In this document: positions 34,324 through 41,853 of the stretch, piece after piece | Position numbering within the stretch: the first letter of the stretch is position 1 | Layout of the letters: each line of letters starts with the position of its first letter | NCBI GenBank assembly: GCA_017412605.1 | Contig: JAFPWY010000013.1 | Span: forward strand, 124,001 to 188,000 | From: Fibrobacter sp. | GTDB taxonomy: Bacteria; Fibrobacterota; Fibrobacteria; Fibrobacterales; Fibrobacteraceae | Length of the DNA: 64,000 nt | Reading direction: 5' to 3' | Position numbers and translations under genes: made by a program | The notes under the pieces: generated by a model | Databases searched by the model: none | What the model was told of the DNA's origin: nothing | Seen by the model: the letters and a program-made list of their open reading frames with translations, nothing else

Positions 34324-35100
34324 ATGGTTAAGTCTTCCTGGTCCAAGAAACCGTCGGGGCATACGCCTGCCCGTGCAGGCTCTTCTGCGGGTCGCGATTT
34401 TGTGCCGCACCTCAAGGCTCCGCGTACCGATTTCCCTCTGTTTGGCGGCAAGCGTGTAAAGCCTTCGCTTGAAGGGTTGGACAAGTTGCTGCATTACTAT
34501 GGCGTGGAGCTGCAGGGGAAAACTCTGGAGCAGATTTGGGAATTTCACCAACTGCTTCGCGCCAACAACGACGACCAGGACCTGACGCGCCTCAATGCTT
34601 TCGAAACGATGGTTGAACGCCATTACGCAGATTGCACGCTTATCAACGCTTTTGTTCCCGAGTGGCCCGCTCGCATGATTGATGTGGGCAGCGGTGCCGG
34701 TTTCCCGGGCATACCCCTGAAACTCGTCAATCCCCAGATTCGCCTTACTTTGTGCGAACCGCGTCCGAACCGAATCAACTTCTTGAATATGGTCATCGAA
34801 AAAATGGGGCTCAAGGGTATCGACGTATTCGGGCACAAGGTGACGAGCCGCAGCATGACGCTCCCCGTAGATGGTGTCATTAGCCGTGCCTTTGAACTAA
34901 TGGAAAAGACTCTTCCGCGTATTGCCAATTCGCTCAAGGTGGGTGGCCGCGTGTACTTTATGAAGGGACCTGCCGTTGCTGACGAACTCAAGACATTCCA
35001 TCCCGAAGATTTCGGGTACAAGTTTGTCGGCAAGCATTTCTATACAATACCCAACAGCACGCAGGAACGTGCTCTGATAATACTGGAACGTGTGGAGTAG
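34324..35100 (+). CDS. rsmG: 16S rRNA (guanine-527-N7) methyltransferase
   Basis: A 258-residue SAM-dependent methyltransferase. The RsmG/GidB core starts near residue 48, with Leu-x-x-Tyr-x-x-Leu and Asn-x-x-x-x-Leu-Thr-type segments. The SAM motif Ile-Asp-Val-Gly-Ser-Gly-Ala-Gly-Phe-Pro-Gly-Ile-Pro-Leu is near residue 120, and Ser-Arg-Ala-Phe lies further on. An additional basic N-terminal extension of about 45 residues (Lys-Ser-Ser-Trp-Ser-Lys-Lys) is unusual for the family. It is transcribed divergently from the beta-rich protein gene, with 79 bases between. Confidence 0.93.
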   Translation: MVKSSWSKKPSGHTPARAGSSAGRDFVPHLKAPRTDFPLFGGKRVKPSLEGLDKLLHYYGVELQGKTLEQIWEFHQLLRANNDDQDLTRLNAFETMVERHYADCTLINAFVPEWPARMIDVGSGAGFPGIPLKLVNPQIRLTLCEPRPNRINFLNMVIEKMGLKGIDVFGHKVTSRSMTLPVDGVISRAFELMEKTLPRIANSLKVGGRVYFMKGPAVADELKTFHPEDFGYKFVGKHFYTIPNSTQERALIILERVE

Positions 35101-35213
35101 AGTCAAGGCTCGGGGTTCGAGAATAGAGCCTAGAGGCAAGAGATTAGTGAAAAGAATCACGCACTTCGTGCGTCAATATAAGACGGCGAAGCCGTGATAT
35201 TTTTCCCTGATTC
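35101..35213. repeat. Mosaic of short intergenic hairpin repeats
   Basis: Between rsmG and the propeller gene lie a CTAGAGG-type word, a GCACTTCGTGC hairpin (35161-35171) and an ACGGCGAAGCCGT hairpin followed by TTTTT. The last two may act as terminators in either direction. Similar words occur at 48083-48222, so this is a dispersed intergenic element type rather than a gene. Confidence 0.55.
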
Positions 35214-35275
35214 CTAGATCCTAGTCTCTAGATCCTAATCCCTAGATCCTAATCCCTAGATCCTAATCCCTAGAA
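35214..35275. repeat. 14-base tandem repeat reaching into a stop codon
   Basis: Four tandem copies of a unit close to CTAGATCCTAATCC (35214-35227 variant; then 35228-35241, 35242-35255 and 35256-35269 identical), plus a partial copy. The partial copy's CTA at 35270-35272 is the TAG stop codon of the minus-strand propeller gene. The reverse-complement word GTTAGGATCTAG recurs at about 48087. Confidence 0.9.
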
Positions 35276-37459
35276 CTTAAACAACATGCCGAAACGCATC
35301 TGGCCGTCGCGCACGCCGTCGTTGTCGCCGACGTCCTTGATGGTTGCGAAGTCGAACTGCAGCATGTCGCTCAGCATGAAGCCGAAGCCGAAGTCCACTT
35401 CCTGACGCTTGCCGGTCCGGTCGTACAGGTAACCGAGACGCAGTGCAATCGTGTTCGCATAGATGAATTCGGTACCCACGTTGAACACGCCCTGCATGAT
35501 AGAGTTCTTTGCCGTTTCGAGACCCTTGGTGTCTTTCTTGTCGGGGTTGGCGATGGACTTCCAGCAGGCGATGTAGAACGGTTCAGGGTTGCCCTTTTCA
35601 TCATCGTAGATGGTTTCGCGGTTATAGTCGGCCGCGATGGTCCAACGGTAGTCGGCCAGCGAGAGCAACTCGTAGGCAAGGCCGAGACGCCAGGTCAGCG
35701 GAATCGGATCTTCGATGGTCTTGTCGACGTAGTAGACGCTGGGACCGATGTTTGCGAGGACGAGTGCGAGGTTTAACTTGTCAACGAGGAGGTTCTTCTT
35801 GAGGAGGCCGATGTCGAAAGCGTAGCCGAACGTTGTCGCTTCGTCTTCGTCGGTAGAACCGCCGGAACTTAAGTCGGAGTAGAAGAACTTGACGGAAAGG
35901 CCCAAGCCCCAGTCGTTCGGGAATCTTGTGCCGTAGCTGATGCCGCCTACGATTTCGGAACTGTTGTAGGCAACCAGGTCGTCGGCATCCACGTCACCGG
36001 AAACAACGGTGGAACCGAAGCTCACGAAGTTCACGGAAAGACCCAACGTTCCCCAGTCGTTAAGAGGAATGGTCATGCCGCCGTACAGGTGGTACAGGTC
36101 GGGGATGTTGAGAATCGGCAGGAGCTTTTCGTAGAAGGCAATCAACTGGTAGTCGGCGTCCTTGAATTGTTCCATGCCGTTTGCTGTGCTGAACCAAACG
36201 TCGTTGCCTTGCGGAAGTACAGCCCAGACCTTGTTGGTCGAAAGGCCGTTGCCGGAGTGGTAGTGCGTCCATTCGTCTTCGGACTTGACAGCGCCTTCTT
36301 GTTCGGCGGTGCCGCGTTCCAGTTCGGCCTTGCGTCCACTTGCGGTGGCGTAGTCCGGCAGGTGGCGCCACACGCCCTTGTCGGTTGCAATCCAGATGGC
36401 GCCTTTACCGTCGACGGAGACGTCGTTGATGTTGTTGTTCTCGAACTTGACCTGTTCCCACTTGCGTAGGGTGAAGTGGCTGAGGCCGCCTGCATGGGCC
36501 GCCCAAATGTGACCGGAACTATCCACGGCGAGCGCGGTCGGTTTCAGGTCCATGATGCCGTCCTCTTCGTTGAACAGGCTCCAGCGGTCCTTGTCGTTTA
36601 CGCTCTTTTTGGGGACGAGGCGGGCGATGCCGGCACCGTCGACTGCGACGTAGAGTTCCTTGCGCATCTCGGACCAGGTGAGTGCGGTAATCTTCTGGCT
36701 CGGGAGCACCTTGCCCTTCTGTTCGAATCCGCCGTTGCGGTAGACGAAAAGACCGTCATCGGTACCGATCCAGATGGATGCACCTTGGCTTACGAGTGCG
36801 TTTACGCGGTGAACACCCAACTCTTTCTCGTAGTTCTTCCAGCCCTTGCCGTCAAAGCGGAACAGTCCCTTGGGGGTACCGACCCAGAGTTTTTCCGTGC
36901 GGTCTTCGTAGAGGATGGCCGTAATGGTGTCCTTGACGACGAGGTTCCAGGGAATGTTGACTTCGACAACGTGTGATTCGTCGTCGGCGTTCTTGATGTT
37001 GTTGAATTTCTTGACCTGGCGGGTGTATTCGTCAAGACCGCGTTCGCTGCCGACAAATACGCGTACGACGTCCTTGATTTTGGCGTTGCCTTGCAATGTT
37101 ACGGAATGGTAGTCCAGCCACTGTTCGCTGTCGAACTTCAGGATGCCGTTCGCCGTGCCTGCCCAGAGTTCGCTCTTGCTGAAGAACCCGTTTTTGACGC
37201 GGGCGGTCATCTTTGTGAAGAAGGGCGCTTTCTTTGATTCGGCGGGGAAGGATATGCGCCATTCGTCGGCAAGGGGGCCGAAGGCAAGTCCTGCGGGGTT
37301 GTAATACATGGCCGTGGCGTCGTCTGCCAGTGCGGCACCGACTTCGCCCATACCCAACTGTCTTGCACCGACGGGCATTTCAAGTGTGATAATCGCGGAG
37401 CCCGCAGCAAAAGAGAGTGCGGGTATCAAAATAAGGGATCCAAGTAGTGACTTATGCAA
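35270..37459 (-). CDS. PorV/PorQ-like outer-membrane protein with inserted beta-propeller
   Basis: A 729-residue exported protein. After a signal peptide (about 1-19) comes the PorV/PorQ start motif Gly-Ala-Arg-Gln-Leu-Gly-Met-Gly-Glu-Val-Gly-Ala-Ala-Leu-Ala-Asp-Asp, then Tyr-Tyr-Asn-Pro-Ala-Gly-Leu. Residues about 85-430 are repeats like two-component-regulator propeller blades (Leu-Trp-Val-Gly-Thr-Pro-Lys-Gly-Leu-Phe-Arg-Phe, Ile-Trp-Ile-Gly-Thr-Asp-Asp-Gly-Leu). A FadL/PorV-like barrel follows to the end (Leu-Phe-Lys-Phe). PorV proteins shuttle type IX secretion cargo. The propeller insertion is unusual. The gene overlaps its upstream neighbour by 8 bases. It could serve export of the CAZymes nearby, by inference. 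Confidence 0.8.
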   Translation of the reverse strand: MHKSLLGSLILIPALSFAAGSAIITLEMPVGARQLGMGEVGAALADDATAMYYNPAGLAFGPLADEWRISFPAESKKAPFFTKMTARVKNGFFSKSELWAGTANGILKFDSEQWLDYHSVTLQGNAKIKDVVRVFVGSERGLDEYTRQVKKFNNIKNADDESHVVEVNIPWNLVVKDTITAILYEDRTEKLWVGTPKGLFRFDGKGWKNYEKELGVHRVNALVSQGASIWIGTDDGLFVYRNGGFEQKGKVLPSQKITALTWSEMRKELYVAVDGAGIARLVPKKSVNDKDRWSLFNEEDGIMDLKPTALAVDSSGHIWAAHAGGLSHFTLRKWEQVKFENNNINDVSVDGKGAIWIATDKGVWRHLPDYATASGRKAELERGTAEQEGAVKSEDEWTHYHSGNGLSTNKVWAVLPQGNDVWFSTANGMEQFKDADYQLIAFYEKLLPILNIPDLYHLYGGMTIPLNDWGTLGLSVNFVSFGSTVVSGDVDADDLVAYNSSEIVGGISYGTRFPNDWGLGLSVKFFYSDLSSGGSTDEDEATTFGYAFDIGLLKKNLLVDKLNLALVLANIGPSVYYVDKTIEDPIPLTWRLGLAYELLSLADYRWTIAADYNRETIYDDEKGNPEPFYIACWKSIANPDKKDTKGLETAKNSIMQGVFNVGTEFIYANTIALRLGYLYDRTGKRQEVDFGFGFMLSDMLQFDFATIKDVGDNDGVRDGQMRFGMLFKF

Positions 37460-38021
37460 GTTGCCTCCAATCGGGGACGTCGTAAGAGTTTCCGTGTGTG
37501 GGGATTACCGCTTTCCAGTTGGCCATGCTCTGGGTTTCCCAGGGATGCCTGGGCATGAGCTTGCAATCGCAGCCCAGCACGTAGGGTGGGAGGATTTCGG
37601 CGTGGTGGCGGATCTGTTCGCGGGTGATGAAGTTGTCTTCGTCTACAAATTTGCAGTAATTCTTGCCTTTGGGGCCAATCTCTATTCTGTAGGTGGCGGT
37701 TCCGTTCTGGTCGCCTTCGTTGATGGTGCGGATGGTCTCTTCCATGGATTCGTTCCACTGACGGATGAGTTCCTCGCGGGCATCTGGGGTTAAATCTTGC
37801 GTCTCTAGCCAGGACCTGAGCGATGCTTCCGAGGGCTTGACCGCTGTCAGGCATTCCCTTGCCGGCCGGCCGATGGCTGAGTATTGGCCCGACACATCGA
37901 TGATTGGCTTTGCTTCTTCTTTATCGTCGGAATTGTGCACGACAACGTAGGCGCCTATGGCCGCTAGGATGAGCGACAACACTATAATCGCGATGACGAT
38001 GATGACTGATAGCATATTCAA
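37452..38021 (-). CDS. Single-pass membrane protein of unknown function
   Basis: A 189-residue protein with one N-terminal membrane helix (about 5-28) and a soluble domain of 150 residues containing five Cys, including Cys-Asp-Cys-Lys-Leu and Tyr-Cys-Lys-Phe. There is a Trp/His-rich motif near the end (Arg-His-Pro-Trp-Glu-Thr). I do not recognise a family. Its last 8 bases overlap the start of the PorV-propeller gene, so the two are co-translated and may work together in the envelope. Confidence 0.7.
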   Translation of the reverse strand: MNMLSVIIVIAIIVLSLILAAIGAYVVVHNSDDKEEAKPIIDVSGQYSAIGRPARECLTAVKPSEASLRSWLETQDLTPDAREELIRQWNESMEETIRTINEGDQNGTATYRIEIGPKGKNYCKFVDEDNFITREQIRHHAEILPPYVLGCDCKLMPRHPWETQSMANWKAVIPTHGNSYDVPDWRQLA

Positions 38022-38088
38022 TTCCGTTTATGGCTTTTTCAATACTCTCTAAAACTAGCATTTTCTATCTTGTGGGACAGGAGTTTTT

Positions 38089-39369
38089 ATGTCTAAAACA
38101 AATCTTTTTATTGTTTTGCTGCTTTCTTGTGTGGTTTGGGCTATTCCGTATAAGGTTGAAACGGTCAAAGAGGGCTCGGGCGACCCGATTCGTGCCGGCC
38201 AGCTGATAAAGGTACACTACAAGGGCTTTTTGGCGGCGGACAGCGCGCTGATGCTTGCTCCGGCTGCTCCGCAGACGTCCGAAAATGCAGAAAAAGATAA
38301 AAATAAGGCTAAAGAAGTTGCTGCGAAGGACTCTGCCGAGGCTCCTGTGGATTCTTCGGAGAATGCTGCCCCCCATGGTCCGTTTGCGAACACCTACGAG
38401 TCGGGCGAACCTCTTGAGTTTACCATTGGCATGGGCCAGGTGATTGTCGGCTGGGAAAAGGGCCTCATGGGCATGAAGGTGGGCGAGGTCCGTCGTCTTT
38501 CGGTGCCTTCGGAAATGGCCTACGGCGAGAACTCCTTGGACGGCATCCCGCCCAACAGTGACTTGCTTTTCGAGGTGGAACTGGTCCATGCTGAAAAGCC
38601 CATGGAACCGGACGTTTTCCCGAAGGATGTGAACAAACTAAAGTGGAAGAACCTTTCCAAGGGACTAGATATATACGATGAGAAGGCTGGCTCCGGGGCT
38701 CCTGCCATGTCGGCTTTCGTGATGAAGGTGCATTACACTGGTTGGATTCTTTCGGGCCGCAAGTTCGCAAGTTCCAAGGAACTTGGCAAACCGCTCGAGG
38801 TTACGCTTGGCGCAGGCAAGATGATCAAGGGCTGGGAGAAGGGCCTTGAGGGTATGCGCACGGGCGGCGTTCGCTGGCTTCGTGTGGCTCCGTCCATGGG
38901 TTACGGTGCTACGGCGTATACGATGATTCCTCCGAACTCTACGCTTGTTTTCCGTGTGGAATTGGTTTCGTCTGAAATTGACCCTGAGGTGGCTGAACGC
39001 ATGGATTTCTTCCCGGATACGGCTTCGCTGCAGTTTGAACCGGGTAGCGAAGGGTTGCGTTATGTTATTGTAAAGCAGGGCGAGGGCGAACCCGCCAAGT
39101 CTGGCGACAAGGTGCGCGTACACTATACAGGCTGGATGGTGAACGGCTACAAGTTCGACAGTTCGCGCGATCGCGGCCAGCCGTTTACCTTTGCGCTGGG
39201 CGGCGGAAGCGTCATCCGTGGGTGGGAACTCGGTGTGCAGGGCATGTTGCCTGGCGAAAAGAGAATTCTTATCATTCCCCCGGGACTTGGCTACGGAAGC
39301 CGTGGTGCAGGCCCGATTCCTGGCGGCGCTACACTGATATTTGCGGTTGAATACTTGGGAACCCGCTAA
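38089..39369 (+). CDS. Exported triple-domain FKBP peptidyl-prolyl isomerase
   Basis: A 426-residue protein with a signal peptide (about 1-19) and three tandem FKBP domains. All show Val-His-Tyr-(Thr/Lys)-Gly and Ile-x-Gly-Trp-Glu. Only the third keeps the active-site Phe-Asp (Lys-Phe-Asp-Ser-Ser) with Gly-Tyr-Gly. In the second, Asp is Ala, and in the first the region is replaced by a 50-residue Lys/Ala/Glu-rich insertion. The third is thus probably the catalytic unit and the others chaperone or binding modules. It would assist folding of periplasmic or outer-membrane proteins. A single gene, followed by a terminator. Confidence 0.92.
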   Translation: MSKTNLFIVLLLSCVVWAIPYKVETVKEGSGDPIRAGQLIKVHYKGFLAADSALMLAPAAPQTSENAEKDKNKAKEVAAKDSAEAPVDSSENAAPHGPFANTYESGEPLEFTIGMGQVIVGWEKGLMGMKVGEVRRLSVPSEMAYGENSLDGIPPNSDLLFEVELVHAEKPMEPDVFPKDVNKLKWKNLSKGLDIYDEKAGSGAPAMSAFVMKVHYTGWILSGRKFASSKELGKPLEVTLGAGKMIKGWEKGLEGMRTGGVRWLRVAPSMGYGATAYTMIPPNSTLVFRVELVSSEIDPEVAERMDFFPDTASLQFEPGSEGLRYVIVKQGEGEPAKSGDKVRVHYTGWMVNGYKFDSSRDRGQPFTFALGGGSVIRGWELGVQGMLPGEKRILIIPPGLGYGSRGAGPIPGGATLIFAVEYLGTR

Positions 39370-39399
39370 ATATTTGATTTTCCGTTGAGAATAGAGCAA

Positions 39400-39449
39400 C
39401 CCTTTTTGGAGATACATGCTTGGTTGTGTATTCCCGAAAAGGGCTTTTT
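39400..39449 (+). terminator. Terminator after the FKBP gene
   Basis: CCCTTTTTGGAGATACA (39400-39416) pairs imperfectly with TGTATTCCCGAAAAGGG (39426-39442) and is followed by CTTTTTT. A long stem with a T run, 30 bases after the FKBP stop. Confidence 0.8.
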
Positions 39450-39490
39450 TAGCTATTTTTCGACAGAAGTATAATGAGTCTGGTCCGTTG

Positions 39491-39506
39491 TGTGACAAAG
39501 GTCACG
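39491..39506 (+). promoter_or_regulatory. CRP/FNR-like palindrome upstream of TIGR02147 copy 2
   Basis: TGTGA-N6-TCACG, with inner inverted repeat GTGAC/GTCAC, is a near-perfect match to the cyclic-AMP receptor protein type of half-sites (TGTGA-N6-TCACA). It lies about 92-107 bases before ATG 39598. Whether this organism has a matching CRP-family protein cannot be seen here. Confidence 0.45.
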
Positions 39507-39524
39507 CCCTACGTATCAGGGGTT

Positions 39525-39540
39525 TGGATAAAACATCCAT
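39525..39540 (+). promoter_or_regulatory. Perfect TGGAT-N5-ATCCA palindrome upstream of TIGR02147 copy 2
   Basis: TGGAT (39525-39529) and ATCCA (39535-39539) are exact reverse complements separated by AAAAC. It matches the GH141-gene box TGGATAAAGTGTCCAC at 11 of the first 15 bases and fits the general box TKGAY-N5-RTCCA found upstream of CAZyme genes. It lies 58-73 bases before ATG 39598. An autoregulatory operator is one reading. Confidence 0.5.
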
Positions 39541-39597
39541 AGAAAGTGATATGGCGGGTAAACTTTTGGAAGCATGAAAAAAATAACTTTATAGACG

Positions 39598-40455
39598 ATG
39601 GTTACTTTTTCTGACATAGCGGACTACCGCGACTTCTTGAAATCCTACTACGACAAGAGGAAGGAGGAAATGCCTTTCTACTCGTACAGGATGATGGGCG
39701 ATAAGTTGGGGCTGGATTCCAGCTACCTGTATCGCGTGCTTCAAAAGAAGCAGCACCTGCCGGCGCATGCGTTGCCGGCGGCCAAAGATATTTTGGCTTT
39801 GTCGGGTCGTTCTGCAGAATACTTCGACCTGCTCTACTCCGCTGCCGTCAGCAAGGATAAAGGCAAGCGCGAGGAACTTATGGCCAAGGCGCTCGCCCTG
39901 CGCGACGTCGATCGCCACAACCTTGAAGCTGCCGAGCTCAAGCTTTTGCGCAACTGGTGGATTCCCGCCGTGCGCGCCTACTTGGAACTGAATGGCGGCG
40001 TAGTCAATATCAAGCAGATTGCCCGCGATATTTGCCCTCCGATTAGTGAGGCCCAGGCCGAAGAGGCCATTGAAATTTTGAAGGAGGTCGGTCTGGTCAA
40101 GAAGTTGGCGTCGGGTAAACTGGCGCTGACGGATGCCCATTTGACCGTTGGCGGGCCCGAAAAGGCCTCTGCCGTGCGTGAATTCCAGAAACAGGTACTG
40201 GGTTTAGCGAGTGATGCGCTGGATAACGTGCCTGTTAATGAACGAAATATTTCTACACTTACTTTGTCGGTCGACCAATCCTGCTTCGAGGACCTGGGGG
40301 ATATGCTCCGGGAATTCCGCAGACTGGTGCAAAAACGTGTTGACGAGGCGAAGTCCCCGGATCGCGTTATGCAACTTTCGATGGCTTTTTACCCGGTGGC
40401 TCGCAAAGGTGACTCGGGTTCTTCGATGGGGGACGGACACAAGGAGACGAAATGA
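39598..40455 (+). CDS. TIGR02147-family putative regulator (copy 2)
   Basis: A 285-residue paralogue of the protein encoded at 30165. It shares the opening Ile-Ala-Asp-Tyr-Arg-Asp-Phe-Leu-Lys-Ser-Tyr-Tyr, a helix-turn-helix-like stretch (Met-Gly-Asp-Lys-Leu-Gly-Leu-Asp-Ser-Ser-Tyr-Leu-Tyr-Arg-Val-Leu), the helical middle with Lys-Leu-Leu-Arg-Asn-Trp-Trp, the Ala-Leu-Asp-Asn-Val-Pro-x-x-Glu-Arg-Asn-Ile-Ser motif and the final Phe-Tyr-Pro-Val. It is probably a DNA-binding regulator. Two palindromes lie upstream. The end overlaps the lipoprotein gene by ATGA, the same paired design as copy 1. The large CAZyme cluster begins just after this pair. Confidence 0.85.
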   Translation: MVTFSDIADYRDFLKSYYDKRKEEMPFYSYRMMGDKLGLDSSYLYRVLQKKQHLPAHALPAAKDILALSGRSAEYFDLLYSAAVSKDKGKREELMAKALALRDVDRHNLEAAELKLLRNWWIPAVRAYLELNGGVVNIKQIARDICPPISEAQAEEAIEILKEVGLVKKLASGKLALTDAHLTVGGPEKASAVREFQKQVLGLASDALDNVPVNERNISTLTLSVDQSCFEDLGDMLREFRRLVQKRVDEAKSPDRVMQLSMAFYPVARKGDSGSSMGDGHKETK

Positions 40456-41648
40456 GAACAAGGGTGTGGAATATAGGAGTTTCGGCTTGGTGTGGCGCTA
40501 TGCTATGCCTTGTAGGCTGCGGTTCGGAATCCACCGACGTGGCCGGTTCGTCGTTGGAGACGGAAAACTCCGTCGCGTTTTCTGTGAGTTTGTCTAATGG
40601 TTCTCCCGCTGCCCATGCGAAAGTTATTGTACGTCCGGCCTCATTCCTTGCTGGCGCAAATCAGCAGGTGACCACGAATTATATTAATGCCGAGACGGAC
40701 GAAAATGGTTTCTTGAAAGTGAATACCATGGATGTCGGGTCCTATATAATTGAGGCTAGGAACGATTCCCTGAAGGGTTTCGAGAAAATTGAGATTACCA
40801 AGGCGGATACAGGCATTATCGAGATGCCCCTTCGCGTCCAGAAACCCGGTGCCCTCAGCGGCAAGGTGAATCTCCCCGATGGTACGGGCTCCGTGACGGT
40901 GTCTGTTCGCGGATTGGATTACTCCGTTCAGACCGACACTTCAGGTTTGTTCGAATTTGAGTCCCTGCCGGAAGGTAAAATTGAAGTTGTCGCATTTATT
41001 TATTCCGACAGCACGTATAAAGATGAGAACGGCTGGGAGTCTCATGTAGAAGACATGAGGATTATCGGTTCGAAGTCCGCAGAGATCAAGTCAAAGAAGA
41101 CAATTGATTCCTTGGAAATTGGCGAGCCGGAACCTTTCTATGCCCTGTTTGCTGATTTTGAAAATGGCACGTCTGGTTGGCATACCGGTGTTTCCCAATA
41201 TGCCGAGGCTAAGCTTGAATCTGAACAGGTGGATGACCGTGATGGATGGGTGGCGCACTTCACTTCTGTGAACGATTCCGCCTTGAACTGGGCGCTCATG
41301 GGATATGCCTTCAAAAATCCTGTAGATTTCAGTGGCTTGGATTCCGTGGTGTTCTGGGCGAAGGGCACGGATCATATCAGTGTTTCGTTCGACGTGAATG
41401 CGGACAGTACCGAAGATGTCGTGACAGGCAAGTCCTGGACGCACTTGGATCTTGATTCCGTTTGGACGCGTTACTGCGTTACCCCGGCCGACATGCTTGA
41501 CAGTTCCGATACTAACGGAGAAAACCGCGGGTGGGATGCTGTCAAGACTCATATAACGCATTTCTCCCTCTTCAGTGGGCCCGGGACGAGCGAGTTCTGG
41601 ATTGACGATATCGAATTCTTCGGTATCAAGAAGAGTAAACTGAAATAA
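40452..41648 (+). CDS. Lipoprotein partnered with TIGR02147 copy 2, carbohydrate-binding-like
   Basis: A 398-residue lipoprotein with lipobox Leu-Val-Gly-Cys near residue 23. Two carboxypeptidase-regulatory-like beta domains follow (about 40-115 and 120-210; Gly-Lys-Val-Asn-Leu-Pro-Asp-Gly and Thr-Asp-Thr-Ser-Gly-Leu-Phe-Glu-Phe). The C-terminal region (about 230-395) is a beta-sandwich like carbohydrate-binding modules, with Phe-Ala-Asp-Phe-Glu-Asn-Gly-Thr-Ser-Gly-Trp, Val-Val-Phe-Trp-Ala-Lys-Gly and Phe-Trp-Ile-Asp-Asp-Ile-Glu-Phe. It could bind glycans at the cell surface. It overlaps the TIGR02147 gene by 4 bases, which suggests a sensor-regulator pair. Confidence 0.82.
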   Translation: MRTRVWNIGVSAWCGAMLCLVGCGSESTDVAGSSLETENSVAFSVSLSNGSPAAHAKVIVRPASFLAGANQQVTTNYINAETDENGFLKVNTMDVGSYIIEARNDSLKGFEKIEITKADTGIIEMPLRVQKPGALSGKVNLPDGTGSVTVSVRGLDYSVQTDTSGLFEFESLPEGKIEVVAFIYSDSTYKDENGWESHVEDMRIIGSKSAEIKSKKTIDSLEIGEPEPFYALFADFENGTSGWHTGVSQYAEAKLESEQVDDRDGWVAHFTSVNDSALNWALMGYAFKNPVDFSGLDSVVFWAKGTDHISVSFDVNADSTEDVVTGKSWTHLDLDSVWTRYCVTPADMLDSSDTNGENRGWDAVKTHITHFSLFSGPGTSEFWIDDIEFFGIKKSKLK

Positions 41649-41670
41649 AAATAAATATTTACCTTGCAAA

Positions 41671-41700
41671 GGAGCTGGCTGCGATGTCGGCTCTTTTTTA
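41671..41700 (+). terminator. Terminator after the lipoprotein gene
   Basis: GAGC near 41671 and GCTC near 41691 enclose a GGC/GTC-type imperfect inner stem and are followed by TTTTTT. It separates the TIGR02147 pair from the first CAZyme gene. Confidence 0.65.
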
Positions 41701-41742
41701 TATTGTGCTAGTTAGTTTGTATTGAATGTGAAGTGGCAAAAT

Positions 41743-41758
41743 TTGACAAAATGTCATT
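41743..41758 (+). promoter_or_regulatory. CAZyme-type box upstream of GH30 (weaker match)
   Basis: TTGACAAAATGTCATT has the GAC-N5-GTC core of the shared box but differs in the last bases. It forms the inverted repeat TGACA-N3-TGTCA. It lies 96-111 bases before ATG 41854, within the spacing range of the other boxes. Confidence 0.4.
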
Positions 41759-41853
41759 GGAACGATTTTTCAAATATGTGATTTGTGCTCTTGCGCATGT
41801 TAGATTTAGAAAAAAAGCCGTGAATGTCCACGGTTAAGTGTAAAGGGCATGTT

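Noticed and set aside
33037-34836. 599-residue minus-strand frame crossing rsmG and the beta-rich protein gene
   Set aside because: It is out of phase with the signal-peptide-bearing gene at 32802-34244 and antisense to rsmG. Composition is Arg/His-rich with no domain.
35101-35140. GGTTCGAGA, like a tRNA T-loop
   Set aside because: No acceptor or anticodon stem can be formed around it; it belongs to the intergenic repeat mosaic. No tRNA or rRNA gene was recognised in the window.
35214-35275. CRISPR-like array
   Set aside because: Units are 14 bases and directly tandem without spacers, and no cas gene is near.
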